A stretch of 64,000 bases of DNA. Origin: Cardinium endosymbiont cBtQ1 of Bemisia tabaci. GTDB lineage: Bacteria > Bacteroidota > Bacteroidia > Cytophagales > Amoebophilaceae. Where the stretch lies: positions 124,001 to 188,000 of the forward strand of contig NZ_CBQZ010000001.1 of assembly GCF_000689375.1 (NCBI RefSeq), in the 5' to 3' direction. Position 1 is the first letter of the stretch, and each line of letters begins with the position of its first letter. The notes beneath the pieces are model-generated. The model was not told the DNA's origin. It made no database searches and was given only the letters and a program-made list of their open reading frames with translations. The position numbers and the translations under genes are program-made. Below are positions 8,783-18,653 of this stretch, one piece after another.

Positions 8783-10339
8783 AGTCGGCCCTGAAATATT
8801 ATTTTTGAATAAATTTATTGAATGGATCTTTTTTTACAATATTTATGGTTTAGCAGGCGCTCTATTTTTCCTACCCAAGATATAGGTATAACTGGTTTTG
8901 GATTAAGAATTTTAATTATATAGGTTTTAATTTATGTGATTGTGAGTGTGTTAAGAATAACTTTCTTGTAATCAGTCGTAGGTTATGAGCAATAGCACAT
9001 AAAATAACGTTAAGTTTATCTCCTAGAATACCTTTCAAATAGTTAACAGATAATTTACCATCGGATTTCATATGACCAATATGCGGTTCAATAGAAGATC
9101 TTCTTTTTATAGCTTTTTTTAGAGCAGGCGTTATTCCCCTTTTAGAACCACTTATAAATATATTACATTCACTAACAGGTATATTATTACCCCGGTAGGC
9201 TTTATCTACAAAAGCATACTTTACTTTGGTACCAGATAATTGCTCGGCTTGTAATAAACTCTTCTGCAAAGTATGGCCATCGTAAGCATTAGGATGTATT
9301 GCTTCTGTTGAAACAATTAAACCTTTTTTATGCGTTACTGTAAATTGTACCTTGCAACCAAACTCATAAGGATGTTTAGACTTACCTTTACTTACACAGT
9401 AGACGGATGGTTCATGGATGCTATAAATTTTATCTTTACTTTTTTTGTATTGGTTTATAAGTTTTTACTTTATAGATAGTAGATTGGTAAATTAGATTCC
9501 GTATTAGATCATCAGAGGATTGTATAGAACGTTCTACATCTCTGACTACTCTACCAAGATAGGTTTTTAATGTTTTAATGCCTTTAGTATAAACGTTTAT
9601 ACTGTTTAGCATGAGCATAGCAATCAACTTTACGTTTGATAGATAGACCTAAACGCTGATAAGTTTGACGCAGTTTAATACCTGTTTTCTTGGCTATACT
9701 GACCAATTTTTCTTCTGGATTTATTAAGCAAAGAAGAGTCAGTTGGGTAACGGATATTTTTCTCCATTACAGTAGTATCAGCTATAACTTTTTCAAGTTC
9801 TTTTCGGGTCACTACTTTTTTTTTTAGCGCTAAGTCTATAGTCATAGATAAAATCTTATTGAGACCTTCTTGACCTAATCTATGGCGCCAACGGGTCAAT
9901 GAACTGGGGTTACAAGGCATCTTAAACTGAAAATAATCATATCCACAAAAGTATTGCCAATAAGGGTTTTCTACCCATCTAACCACTACTTGTTCATCAG
10001 AAATATTATACATATGACTGATAATGAGAAGACCTATAATTAAACGAATAGGCAAAGGAGGTTGACCAGGTCCATAGCTAAAACCGCGGTCTAAATCTGA
10101 TGCTAAGGAGTGAAAAGGAATCGAATCAGATAACTGGAATAATGGATGTTTCGGGTTGAGAAAACTAGATAAGCGTTGCTCAAACAAACGCTCAAGGCTA
10201 TTATTTATTTTCTTAGATTTCATCCTTATTTTGCAAGCTTTTTATACAAAACAACCTAAAAACTGGTTATTAACCATATATAAATTTAACCATTTATTTG
10301 CTGATTAACAAATAATTATATGGTATTTCAGGGCCGACT
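8783..10339 (-). mobile_element. IS5/IS1182-type insertion sequence, copy 1 (transposase broken)
   Basis: A 1557-bp element bounded by perfect 16-bp terminal inverted repeats AGTCGGCCCTGAAATA and flanked by a 4-bp target duplication ATTT (8779-8782 and 10340-10343). It carries one transposase gene on the minus strand, in three reading-frame pieces. Copies 2 (23132-24692) and 3 (54161-55716) are nearly identical. The intact target duplication shows simple insertion between leuS and the broken RDD gene. Family placement rests on the transposase type and the 4-bp duplication. Confidence 0.93.
8916..10223 (-). pseudogene. IS5-type DDE transposase, frameshifted (copy 1)
   Basis: The N-terminal 182 residues (MKSKKINNSLERLFEQ, then PPLPIRLIIGLLIISHMYNISDE and SSLTRWRHRLG) are followed, after frame changes near 9710, 9600 and 9470, by the middle and C-terminal parts (KYAFVDKAYRGNN, KRRSSIEPHIGHMKSDGKL). 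This copy alone keeps the full C-terminal frame, ending SQSHKLKPI. The catalytic Asp and Glu positions are scattered over the pieces, so no active protein is expected unless the indels are sequence errors. Confidence 0.9.
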
Positions 10340-10434
10340 ATTTATTAATATTCTTTAGAAGTTTGGGTAAGCAATGGCCATAGCTGTTTACAAACCTAAT
10401 TTTAGTGCAACAAAATTTTAAAATTTATAATCTT

Positions 10435-11138
10435 ATGCAAGATACCAATTGGATTGAACCTGAAAAAATAACAGCTTGACATGCATGGTGCAGATGGGCA
10501 GCAAAGATGATTGATTCCTTTTTTTTCCTTTTTTTATATGTTATATCATTAGGTACATTGTTAGCTCTAGGTATATATCTATTGCACTACTGGGCGATAA
10601 AATAGATTTATTAAATTCAGAAGACTACCGCGCCCGCTTATCTGGTTTCCTTGCTCCGTATCTTATGACTACGGATTATATTCATACACTTATTAAGTAT
10701 TCTATATCATGCTTAATCGTATTATTTGTTGAATTATTATTCAGGCTAGGTTATGCTGCATGTCAGGCTTGTTTTGGTAATACACCTGGTAAACAGCTTT
10801 TCGGTATAAAAATAATAGATGCCTCAGGCCGTTCTATTAATTTTCAAAAGGCATTTAAGCGCGAAATGTTGGTTCTCTTCAAGGGGCAAGGGTTAGGTCT
10901 CCCGATCATATATTTATTTGCTATGTACAGAGGTTATAAAAACCTAAAAAAACATAAAATAACTACTTGGGATAAACAAATGCATCTTACCGTAAGTTAC
11001 CGTATCCAGTCTCTATGGGTTAGACTAGTTGGTGTAACCATCCTAATAGTGTCTATAATTCTTATTCTTCTACTATATTTTTTGTTAAGTATCCTCGTTT
11101 TTGGTTGTATTTTTTTTATTTGGTTTATTCTAATATAG
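10435..11138 (+). pseudogene. RDD-family membrane protein, broken at the N-terminus
   Basis: The intact 3' part (ATG at 10665, 157 residues) carries the RDD-family signature GNTPGKQLFGIKIIDASG and several transmembrane helices. RDD proteins normally start with another helix preceded by a short motif. That part is present upstream but disrupted. From the ATG at 10435 the frame reads MQDTNWIEPEKITA, then TGA at 10477, then HAWCRWAAKMIDSFFF and a helix up to about 10590. There a frame change leads into GDKIDLLNSEDYRARLSGF and on to the 10665 frame. Stop plus frameshift suggest decay next to the IS5-type insertion; a shortened protein from 10665 remains possible. The function of RDD proteins is poorly defined; transport has been suggested for some. 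Confidence 0.72.
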
Positions 11139-11225
11139 CCAGTAACAATAACTGGATAATACCCATCATTATGATAACAAAAAAATTATAGATATATTTC
11201 AATTAAAAAGAAGCTATACACTTTT

Positions 11226-11828
11226 ATGATTACATATATCCAATCTATCACACCCGTCAGGTCTTCTTACACAATGGCTATAGTAACTGGGATGGTTCTA
11301 TTTTTTACTGCTGCTTGCAGTAACTTAACAGGCAGGTATGGTCACTTACCAAATAAATTTGATACCGGTCATAACCCATTTGGCATGAATAACAGTAATC
11401 ATCCAGCCAACGCGATCGGGGTACGTCTTAATAATGCTGGAAATACTGTTGGTAATACTGGGCTCCATTTAGCCGTTATAGATGATAATCTACAAAATAT
11501 AGTAACCTTGCTAAGGGAACCAAGTACGAATGTCAATGCACGAAATGCAAGTGGTAATACTGCGCTGCACCTGGCCGTTGCACATAATCATCTAGAATCC
11601 TTATTATTCTTAATGTTATTCGGTATATCAACAATTGATATCAATGTACAAAATGAGGCTGGTAATACCCCTCTTCATCTAGCAGCGCATTCGGGTCGTA
11701 GAAGTATTGTAGAAATCTTACTAGGTAGACCAGATGTTGATGTGAATGTAAGGAATGCAAATGGCCTTACTCCGATGGATCTGGCAGCTGAACCGCATCA
11801 TCTAGCAGTAGTGCGAAGGTTGCAGTAA
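11226..11828 (+). CDS. Ankyrin-repeat lipoprotein
   Basis: A 200-residue exported protein. Its leader (MAIVTGMVLFFTAAC, with cysteine near residue 29) fits a lipoprotein signal. Translation may start at the ATG at 11226 or at the in-frame ATG at about 11274, closer to the hydrophobic core. A linker precedes about four ankyrin repeats, seen as GNTGLHLAVIDDNLQNIVTLL, GNTALHLAVAHNHLESLLFL, GNTPLHLAAHSGRRSIVEIL and GLTPMDLAAEPHHLAVVRRL, with the VDVNVRNANG type of loop between them. It is a different ankyrin gene from the 4.3-5.3 kb pair but has the same design and the same NLTGRYG-like sequence after the cysteine (pair: NQLTRYG), so the family probably shares one ancestor. Partner unknown. Confidence 0.85.
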   Translation: MITYIQSITPVRSSYTMAIVTGMVLFFTAACSNLTGRYGHLPNKFDTGHNPFGMNNSNHPANAIGVRLNNAGNTVGNTGLHLAVIDDNLQNIVTLLREPSTNVNARNASGNTALHLAVAHNHLESLLFLMLFGISTIDINVQNEAGNTPLHLAAHSGRRSIVEILLGRPDVDVNVRNANGLTPMDLAAEPHHLAVVRRLQ

Positions 11829-11938
11829 CATAATCTATTGCAACCTCTGTAGATTGGATAATGAAATCTTTAGACAATCGCATCTTGTTTAGATGGCTAT
11901 CCTATAAATTACTTTTTAAAGATTTAATGATCATTAAA

Positions 11939-13549
11939 ATGCAATATACTCGTTTATGCATCGCTTTATTTTTTTTGATCTCTGCCCCACTATCTCATGC
12001 AGAAACGAAAGCAGGCGCCATAAAAGATGCGGAATTTGTCATTGAAAAACAAAAAAAGAATAGAGTAACCCAGGCGCAAAGGCTATTTTTCAAAGCGTCT
12101 ACACCTACTATAAAACGTCTGAATAAGCCTTTAAAAACCTTAAACGCATTAAAACTAAAGGCTATATTATTTCATCCTGCCCCCCAATTATACCTTCCTT
12201 TTTGTTTAAAACAGAAAGAAAGGGGTCCTTCTTTTCACCACTATTGCAAAATAGGGGTCTGTACATCGTTGCTTCCTTACCTAGCGGTTGGATTAGACCA
12301 AATACCCTTCTCGAAAGGTATTTGGTCGACTGACCTCTCTTTTGTTCCACCATTATGGCGCAAAAATTTAAAAGAAGGTTCGTTTACTTTACAAGGTAGG
12401 TATGACGTTGGGTCATGGCGCTTCCAGCCCCATTTAAATTATCAGCCTGCTTGGCACAAATATAGTCACTCCCATCACTGTATGCTACATCAAGGCAAGA
12501 TAGGTGTGTGGGTTAAACGAGCTGGAGAATCTTCTATTCAAGATGGGCAAGTAAATGTAAAAATAATTGGTTATCATAATAAAGATATAAATGAAAAGTT
12601 ATGTACCTTCCACTATAAGTGGGTTAAACAGTTGGATAATTGGTTTTTAAAAGTAGCTAGCTACCATGCTATAGCCCGCTATGTAAACGGTACAGCGCGA
12701 CAAACACGGCTTATTTTCTCGGCTACGCCTAGCCTTTGCCTACACTTATATAAAGCTATGCAGCTAAAAGTCGGGTTAAGGATGGCTTACCATAATGATC
12801 CGGTTTCGCCACCAATACTTAATTTTGATCTTTATCCTATGGTCAAAATAGGGTATGGAATGTCCCCTTGCTTTACCCCTTATATAGGCATACAGGGTAT
12901 GGGTGTAGGCGGAAGTGTAGTGCCATTGCACCTACATGATCTAGTAGCCAAAAATCCTTTTATAGCTTCCAATTGGAAGTTATCCCACCCCCATCAATAC
13001 TTCAAATTGTATGGTGGCAGCAAAGGTACCATTGGACCTAATCTTTCTTATCGCCTCCATATAGCCTATCGGCAACTTAAAAACCAATCTAGAATCGTTG
13101 AAGATGGGCAACAGATTAGACTAGCTTATAATCCACAGGACTATAATCTGGTAAAAGTAATAGGACTGGTTGACTATCGTCTGCCAAAATACTATATAAC
13201 CATAAAAGGAACTTGCTATCCATATGTTGGAAATGGACCCGCACCCATCTGGTGGTACCATAAACCAAGATACAAACTAAAACCTACCTTTACCTATATT
13301 CCCCATTCAAAAGTTTTATTAACCAGTAAGCTACATCTAAATGGTGCAACTTTTGTAAAAGATATAAATGGGCATTCCATGCCAATCCCCGTGCGCATCA
13401 ATCTTTCTGTAGGGATTGATTATTTTATTTTTAAAAAGTTTGTGGCATTTTTAATGGCTACTAATCTGCTCAATCGTACAGATATTTGTTACACCCAGTA
13501 TCCAGATCAAAAATTCAACCTTATGGTTGGCCTAGCATATAAATGGTAA
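11939..13549 (+). CDS. Predicted outer-membrane beta-barrel-type protein
   Basis: I do not recognise a named family. The ATG at 11939 gives a clean Sec signal peptide, MQYTRLCIALFFLISAPLSHA, with likely cleavage before ETKAG. An upstream in-frame ATG at 11861 would bury it. The mature part, about 515 residues, is rich in alternating aromatic/polar strands and ends LNRTDICYTQYPDQKFNLMVG...YKW. This resembles the last strands of TonB-dependent-receptor-like barrels (LFDRxY ... LGVSYxF), including the terminal aromatic residue used by the barrel-assembly machinery. No plug domain or TonB box is obvious. It ends 10 bases before pheS and may share its transcript. The outer-membrane assignment is inference. 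Confidence 0.6.
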   Translation: MQYTRLCIALFFLISAPLSHAETKAGAIKDAEFVIEKQKKNRVTQAQRLFFKASTPTIKRLNKPLKTLNALKLKAILFHPAPQLYLPFCLKQKERGPSFHHYCKIGVCTSLLPYLAVGLDQIPFSKGIWSTDLSFVPPLWRKNLKEGSFTLQGRYDVGSWRFQPHLNYQPAWHKYSHSHHCMLHQGKIGVWVKRAGESSIQDGQVNVKIIGYHNKDINEKLCTFHYKWVKQLDNWFLKVASYHAIARYVNGTARQTRLIFSATPSLCLHLYKAMQLKVGLRMAYHNDPVSPPILNFDLYPMVKIGYGMSPCFTPYIGIQGMGVGGSVVPLHLHDLVAKNPFIASNWKLSHPHQYFKLYGGSKGTIGPNLSYRLHIAYRQLKNQSRIVEDGQQIRLAYNPQDYNLVKVIGLVDYRLPKYYITIKGTCYPYVGNGPAPIWWYHKPRYKLKPTFTYIPHSKVLLTSKLHLNGATFVKDINGHSMPIPVRINLSVGIDYFIFKKFVAFLMATNLLNRTDICYTQYPDQKFNLMVGLAYKW

Positions 13550-13559
13550 TTGTAATATT

Positions 13560-14612
13560 ATGATGGATCAAATTGCCCAACTACGGGAAAAAATGAACAC
13601 TATACTTATTGAGGATAAAGCAACATTAGAACGTTTTCGTCAAGATTTTATTGGCAAAAAGGGCTCTATTGCGGCTCTATTTGAAACCTTCAAGCAGCTT
13701 CCTATTGCAGCAAAAAAAACAATAGGTCCCCTATTAAACGGGTTAAAAAATGAAGCAGAAAAAAAATTTAAAAGTGCAGCAAGCATACTAGAAGCCGTTG
13801 CTCCAGCTATACAGCAACCAGTTGATGTAACCCTTCCTGCTTTTGGCCCGGCGATAGGTAGTCTACATCCTTTAACCATTGTTCAAAACAAGATTAGCTC
13901 TATATTCCAGCGTATCGGCTTTAATCTGGCAGAAGGACCAGAAATTGTAGGCAACTGGCACAACTTTGGTGCATTAAACTTCCCAGAAAACCACCCGGCC
14001 CGTGATCTGCAGGATACATTCTTTTTACAACTTAATCCAGTTCAGTTGTTGCGTACCCATACCACTTCTGTACAGATTTCAACCTGTACGGACCAAAGTC
14101 CCCCTATTCGATCTATTGCGGTAGGACGTGTCTTTAGAAATGAGGCTATTTCTGCACGGTCGCATTGTTTTTTTCATCAAGTAGATGGCATGTATATAGA
14201 CACAGCTGTGACCTTTAGTGACCTAAAGGGTACCATCTATCATTTTGTAGAAGCAATGTTTGGCCGGGCTACTAAGCTCCGCTTTAGGGCCTCTTATTTC
14301 CCTTTTACAGAGCCCAGTGCAGAGGTAGATATACATTGTAGACTATGCCAAGGGAAGGGATGTACCGTATGTAAACAGTCCGGTTGGGTAGAGATATTGG
14401 GTGCAGGTATGATTGATCCGAATGTTTTAACCAATTGCCAGATCGATCCAGAGCAATATAGTGGCTTTGCCTTTGGCATGGGCATAGAACGGATCGCTAT
14501 GCTCCTTTACCAAATTGATGATTTACGCTTATTTTCTGAAAATCACCTTGACTTTTTACGCCAATTTAAAGGCTGTTTGGGCTTTAGTGATGGCGCTGTT
14601 TTTGCAAAATAG
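13560..14612 (+). CDS. pheS: Phenylalanyl-tRNA synthetase alpha subunit
   Basis: Catalytic subunit of the alpha2beta2 PheRS. The 350-residue protein starts at the ATG at 13560 (a second ATG follows directly). It has the N-terminal coiled coil (DQIAQLREKMN to KNEAEKKFKSAA), then HPLTIVQNKI, motif 2 with SIAVGRVFRNEAISARSHCFFHQVDG, the FRASYFPFTEPSAEVDI segment and motif 3 GFAFGMGIERIAML. A CRLCQGKGCTVCKQSGWVEI cysteine segment replaces the shorter loop of many homologs. Length is normal. The beta subunit gene pheT is not in the window. Confidence 0.96.
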   Translation: MMDQIAQLREKMNTILIEDKATLERFRQDFIGKKGSIAALFETFKQLPIAAKKTIGPLLNGLKNEAEKKFKSAASILEAVAPAIQQPVDVTLPAFGPAIGSLHPLTIVQNKISSIFQRIGFNLAEGPEIVGNWHNFGALNFPENHPARDLQDTFFLQLNPVQLLRTHTTSVQISTCTDQSPPIRSIAVGRVFRNEAISARSHCFFHQVDGMYIDTAVTFSDLKGTIYHFVEAMFGRATKLRFRASYFPFTEPSAEVDIHCRLCQGKGCTVCKQSGWVEILGAGMIDPNVLTNCQIDPEQYSGFAFGMGIERIAMLLYQIDDLRLFSENHLDFLRQFKGCLGFSDGAVFAK

Positions 14613-14738
14613 TGGTCTTTGCCATTTTATATGGCTTACCTTCTAAGCAGCACAAAAAGTTCTTCCCCTTAAAGCAAGACCATTGTCTAAACAGATGGCT
14701 TATACCTGCTTGTACAACCATTAGTCTATTGGAACCCA

Positions 14739-16241
14739 TTATTCTAGATCTATATTTTTTCTATATTTTTTAAATGCCCGTATCAGCTCCATCATTCTTT
14801 TTTGTTGCGCATCTGGCTCAGCCCATCCCGTACTAGGTGGTTGTGGCAGCAGATAGTGTGCCGCCATTGTAGCCAAACCATTAGCGGCGAAAGCAATAAT
14901 TGTACCATCTATTGCTATTTTAGGTTTGATCCAATGGTTCCAAATCAGGATGACCACCATACCTGTAGTCATGCCCATGAAAGCGGTACGGGTAGTACCC
15001 CGAAAACCTAAAACAGTTAAAATAAAAAGAGGGATCACGCTAGCTGTAAAAAATCCACAAAGCCATTCAAAAACAAATGTACTTAATGCAAATAGATCAG
15101 AGTAGTAAACCGTTACGATCATAGCCAATAGACCGGTAACCAGTGTAGCTAATTTAGCCAGTCTAAGCTTGTGCATATAAGGTGGTGCTTGTAGGTTGCG
15201 CATGCTTTCCACCATATCATGGCTGATCATAATAGAAGCAGTCTGCAAATGAGAATCAGCAGTAGACATGGTCATGGCCAATATACTAATGGCTACATAT
15301 CCTTTGTAAAAAGGCGACATATCCGCTAGGATATAGGACCAAATCTCTTTTCTGTGTAGCATTGGATTGCCGACAAAAACAAACAGTGCAATCAAAGCGA
15401 TACCTATCCATATAATGGCTTTAAAAAGCACTGCACGCGAGAAAACCTTTTTAGCTTGAATGGGGCCACTGGACATATAAAAACGTTGTATAACTGCAGG
15501 ACTGAAGGACAATACCCAATGTAAATGATTGAATAAATGGATCCAATACTTTTTATCAAATTTAAATAAGTTCTTGCATTGAAATGTTTCTTCTTTTTGC
15601 AGAAACTTTATCATTTCTAAAAATGATTGATCTATTTTTACAAATAGAAGCTTAAGAAGAAAAGGTAGAACAATTGTAAAAGTTGCCAGTTGGAATAGGT
15701 CGGTAATGGTAATGGCACGAATACCTCCAAAAACAGCATAGCTAATCAGCGTTAAGGTGGCCAAAACAGTTAGAATAGAAGGGGTCGTTGTATCCATACA
15801 CATGCCAATGGCGCAAGACATCACATTGATTTGAATAGCGACCACACCAATACAACAACCGGTAGTCAATAAAGCCGTAACCATCCTTATATACTGGCCA
15901 TAGATCATACCTATGGTCTCTGACGTAGAAAGGTGCTCCATAAATGGCCCCATATGCAACGCCAGCAGGCTTATTATATAGCATCTTACTATCCCTCCTG
16001 CAACCGTAAAAAATATATAGAGTATCCCCTGAGCATACATCTTCGGTAGCTCACGCATGAAAAATCCCCCTCCAAAGGAGGTAGCTAAAACAGTAGCTAT
16101 TAAGGTAGCTGTATGAAATTGCTTCGTACCTATTGCATATGCACGGAACGTAGTCGACTTTTGGCTCATGCAAAGGCCTATGGTAAGGGTCACGAACAAA
16201 AAAGCCAATGCCATAAATAAGGGGATGTTATAGAGTGGCAT
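14739..16241 (-). CDS. Sodium:solute symporter (SSS family)
   Basis: A 500-residue membrane protein with about 13 predicted helices, which would import a solute with sodium. It starts MPLYNIPLFMALAFLFVTLT, then the family-typical RAYAIGTKQFHTATLIATVLATSFGGG near helix 2, GGIRAITITDLFQLATF and MSTADSHLQTASIMISHDM. The substrate cannot be read from sequence. A second, diverged member is at 27252-28706 (RxYAVGTKxF, GGIYAITFTDVWQF, MAMSTADSKLHTSAI). Such importers are common in endosymbionts that scavenge host metabolites. The gene stands alone, convergent with pheS. Confidence 0.9.
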   Translation of the reverse strand: MPLYNIPLFMALAFLFVTLTIGLCMSQKSTTFRAYAIGTKQFHTATLIATVLATSFGGGFFMRELPKMYAQGILYIFFTVAGGIVRCYIISLLALHMGPFMEHLSTSETIGMIYGQYIRMVTALLTTGCCIGVVAIQINVMSCAIGMCMDTTTPSILTVLATLTLISYAVFGGIRAITITDLFQLATFTIVLPFLLKLLFVKIDQSFLEMIKFLQKEETFQCKNLFKFDKKYWIHLFNHLHWVLSFSPAVIQRFYMSSGPIQAKKVFSRAVLFKAIIWIGIALIALFVFVGNPMLHRKEIWSYILADMSPFYKGYVAISILAMTMSTADSHLQTASIMISHDMVESMRNLQAPPYMHKLRLAKLATLVTGLLAMIVTVYYSDLFALSTFVFEWLCGFFTASVIPLFILTVLGFRGTTRTAFMGMTTGMVVILIWNHWIKPKIAIDGTIIAFAANGLATMAAHYLLPQPPSTGWAEPDAQQKRMMELIRAFKKYRKNIDLE

Positions 16242-16707
16242 AGATGGATTAAGATTTGGATAAAACGTATGAAGACCCTGGAATATAATATAATAAAAAT
16301 AACTGAATTATATATTTTTTTTCTATTAAATTAGCATAGGTTAACCCCACTTTTTAGCAGCGGGTAATCTAGGGGTAACACTTATAGTGGACGGAAGCAT
16401 TGGGATAGAAAGGTAAGGGTTTTGGTGCCTTGTATTTAATTTTTATTATTTGTCTACATGCAATGCTCTTTTTCTTTTAAGCAGAGCTAAAAAACAAGTA
16501 TCGTGCATTTCTCTAAGAGAGGGTCGGGTTGTATAATAGCTAAATTGTAAGACAAGGGAGGGCCATATAAAATCAACTGTAGATGCTAAATGATCTAGCA
16601 ACCAACCTATTTTACCACGCTCTAGTCCTTATCTAAAATGGAAAATGGCTTACTTTTGTTGAAATAGTACATCAATTATAGACGCGATAAAACTACACAA
16701 CTTTACC
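16242..16707. other. Intergenic region between symporter and murB
   Basis: About 465 bases, AT-rich, with no recognisable gene on either strand. It separates divergently transcribed genes and should hold both promoters. A TAnnTTTG motif for murB is at 16651. Confidence 0.4.
16651..16658 (+). promoter_or_regulatory. Bacteroidota-type -7 element for murB
   Basis: TACTTTTG fits the TAnnTTTG consensus of Bacteroidota sigma-ABfr promoters and lies 50 bases before the murB ATG. A good -33 TTTG partner is not visible, so this is tentative. Confidence 0.35.
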
Positions 16708-17742
16708 ATGTATTGCCTCAACAATTACCCCTTACAATCTTTAAATAGCTTTAAGGTTCCAGCATATGCAGCCCATTACATTCGGCTTGATAGCTTAAAA
16801 GATATAGCGGATTTTTATACTGCGGTAGATATAAGAAAAAGACCTTTATATATACTAGGTGGTGGTAGCAATACATTATTTGTCAGAGACTTCCTTGGTT
16901 ATATACTGCATGTTCAACTATCAGGTATTGAAATCATAGAAGAAACCCACCATAAAGTTCTGATTAAGGCAGCTGCAGGTGTACCGTGGCATAGGCTTGT
17001 TTTATTTTGTATCAACAAAGGATATGGAGGTATAGAAAACCTATCGTTGATTCCAGGTACAGTTGGTGGCGCTCCGATACAAAATATAGGCGCATATGGT
17101 ATAGAACTTAAAGATGTATTGGATACTGTTGAAGCCATTGCATTATCTACTGGTCAAAAAATAATTTTTAAATCTTCAGCATGTGGATTTGGCTATAGAA
17201 CAAGCTTTTTCAAAACAAAATGGCAAAATCAGTATTTAATTACGCATATCACCTTGGCTTTACATAAAGAAAAAGTTTTTGCTATAAGATATGAGGCCAT
17301 CCAAGCTATGTTGGAAAAAATGAAGGTTAACCAGTTGTCATTTAAAGCAATAAGTGACGCAATTATTGCCATTCGAAAACAGAAACTACCAGATCCTACT
17401 ATTTTGGGTAACTCAGGTAGTTTTTTTCAGAATCCATTGGTCTCTATAGGACACTATCAATCGCTTAAGCAGCAATATCCTTCAATAATTGCCTTCAAAA
17501 CGGAAGATAAAGAACAGATGAAAATTTCAGCAGCTTGGCTTATAGAAACAGCAGGTTTTAAGGGATTCCGTAAAGGAAATGCAGGGGTCTATAGCTCACA
17601 TGCGCTTATACTAGTAAACTATGGAGGCGCTACTGGTAAAGATATTGTAAGCCTAGCCAATCAAATCAAAAAAAAAGTAAAATTTCAATTTAATATCACC
17701 CTAATACCAGAAGTTAATATTGTAAGTGGTGTAATTAAATAA
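16708..17742 (+). CDS. murB: UDP-N-acetylenolpyruvoylglucosamine reductase
   Basis: Flavoenzyme that reduces UDP-GlcNAc-enolpyruvate to UDP-MurNAc, the second committed step of peptidoglycan synthesis. The 344-residue protein starts at the ATG at 16708 (MYCLNNYPLQSLNSFKVPA). It shows the FAD-binding segments ILGGGSNTLFVRDF and GGIENLSLIPGTVGGAPIQNIGAYG, the substrate-site CGFGYRTSFFK, the NSGSFFQNP segment with its catalytic serine, and the C-terminal AAWLIETAGFKGFRKGNAGVY. Length and order match the family (type I). With the M23 peptidase at 60597 it indicates that some peptidoglycan metabolism is kept. Confidence 0.96.
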   Translation: MYCLNNYPLQSLNSFKVPAYAAHYIRLDSLKDIADFYTAVDIRKRPLYILGGGSNTLFVRDFLGYILHVQLSGIEIIEETHHKVLIKAAAGVPWHRLVLFCINKGYGGIENLSLIPGTVGGAPIQNIGAYGIELKDVLDTVEAIALSTGQKIIFKSSACGFGYRTSFFKTKWQNQYLITHITLALHKEKVFAIRYEAIQAMLEKMKVNQLSFKAISDAIIAIRKQKLPDPTILGNSGSFFQNPLVSIGHYQSLKQQYPSIIAFKTEDKEQMKISAAWLIETAGFKGFRKGNAGVYSSHALILVNYGGATGKDIVSLANQIKKKVKFQFNITLIPEVNIVSGVIK

Positions 17743-17869
17743 CGTCAATTGAGGGGTATGTCGCATCTGTAGTTGATTTTGTATAGGTCTCCACCTTGAA
17801 AAAGTGCATTAAGATTTGCTTTAACACAAACGCGATAGCCCCCCCATAAGCTGCTTATATACAAATGGC

Positions 17870-18625
17870 TCAACCATTACATTGCATCTTATTTAGATCT
17901 ACATTATCTTGAATACCTCCAACACGCCCTGTATTAGAATATTGCCATATTTTCCATTCTTTCCAACCATTTGGTAACTCATTTGATGATGGTGGTGTGT
18001 TTCGGTATCTAGCAATCCACAGCGGACACTTTTTAACTATATCAGGAGTGTTTTTTACATGTTGATCCCAAAAATTTTGTCTTGTTTATATGAAAGGAGT
18101 TATGTTTATCTCCTTGAGATACCCAACACTTTCTTCTACTACGCTGCTCACTAAACTATAGTCTGATCCATCTCTTTCCTCTATATCTAACGCTATAATT
18201 GGCTTATTATTAGCCAATTTAGTCTGTTCAGTTGATTCCTGTGCTTTTTGTATTTGGCCTATAAAATTATCCATTTGATCCTTAGCCGAACTTGAGCCAA
18301 ACCTTAGGAAGTGATAGGCACCAGGTTGAAAGCCTGCAGTACATATATTCTTATAGTTTTGTATAAATTTAGGATCTTGATAGGTTTTACCTTCTGTTGC
18401 TTTAGCAATAATGAAAGCTTTATTACTATTACTAGGCGTTAGTTGATTCCAGTCGATATCTCCTTGATGATGAGATATGTCTATTCCTTCTTGGTATTCT
18501 GTTATTATTTTTTGTTGAGATATCATATTATTTTTTGGATGATAGCTGCATCCAGTTAAAGGTAATATAAAAAGGAAGCTGGCCCAAACAGTTGAATGAT
18601 AGCAATAAATAAATAGTTGTTTCAT
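17870..18625 (-). pseudogene. GH25 (lysozyme-type) lipoprotein with one frameshift
   Basis: The 179-residue upstream part has a leader ending in the lipobox LPLTGC. It then carries the GH25 muramidase landmarks EGIDISHHQGDIDWNQL, AFIIAKATEGKTYQD, GAYHFLRFG and the catalytic-site strand PIIALDIEE. It stops at ITPFI near 18086. A one-base shift there restores the rest of the domain, KTKFWDQHVKN, LWIARYRNTPP, WKIWQYSNTGRVGG and a VDLN ending at 17870, typical of GH25 C-termini. So a complete lysozyme-like domain is present except for one missing base. GH25 enzymes cleave peptidoglycan. This one would be lipid-anchored and exported. It is either a recent pseudogene or a sequence error. Confidence 0.82.
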
Positions 18626-18653
18626 GGTTTAGTTTACATTAAGAATATTAATA

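Noticed and set aside
13640-13879. Open minus-strand frame inside pheS
   Set aside because: It lies fully within a conserved gene on the other strand and has no family features; a coding shadow.
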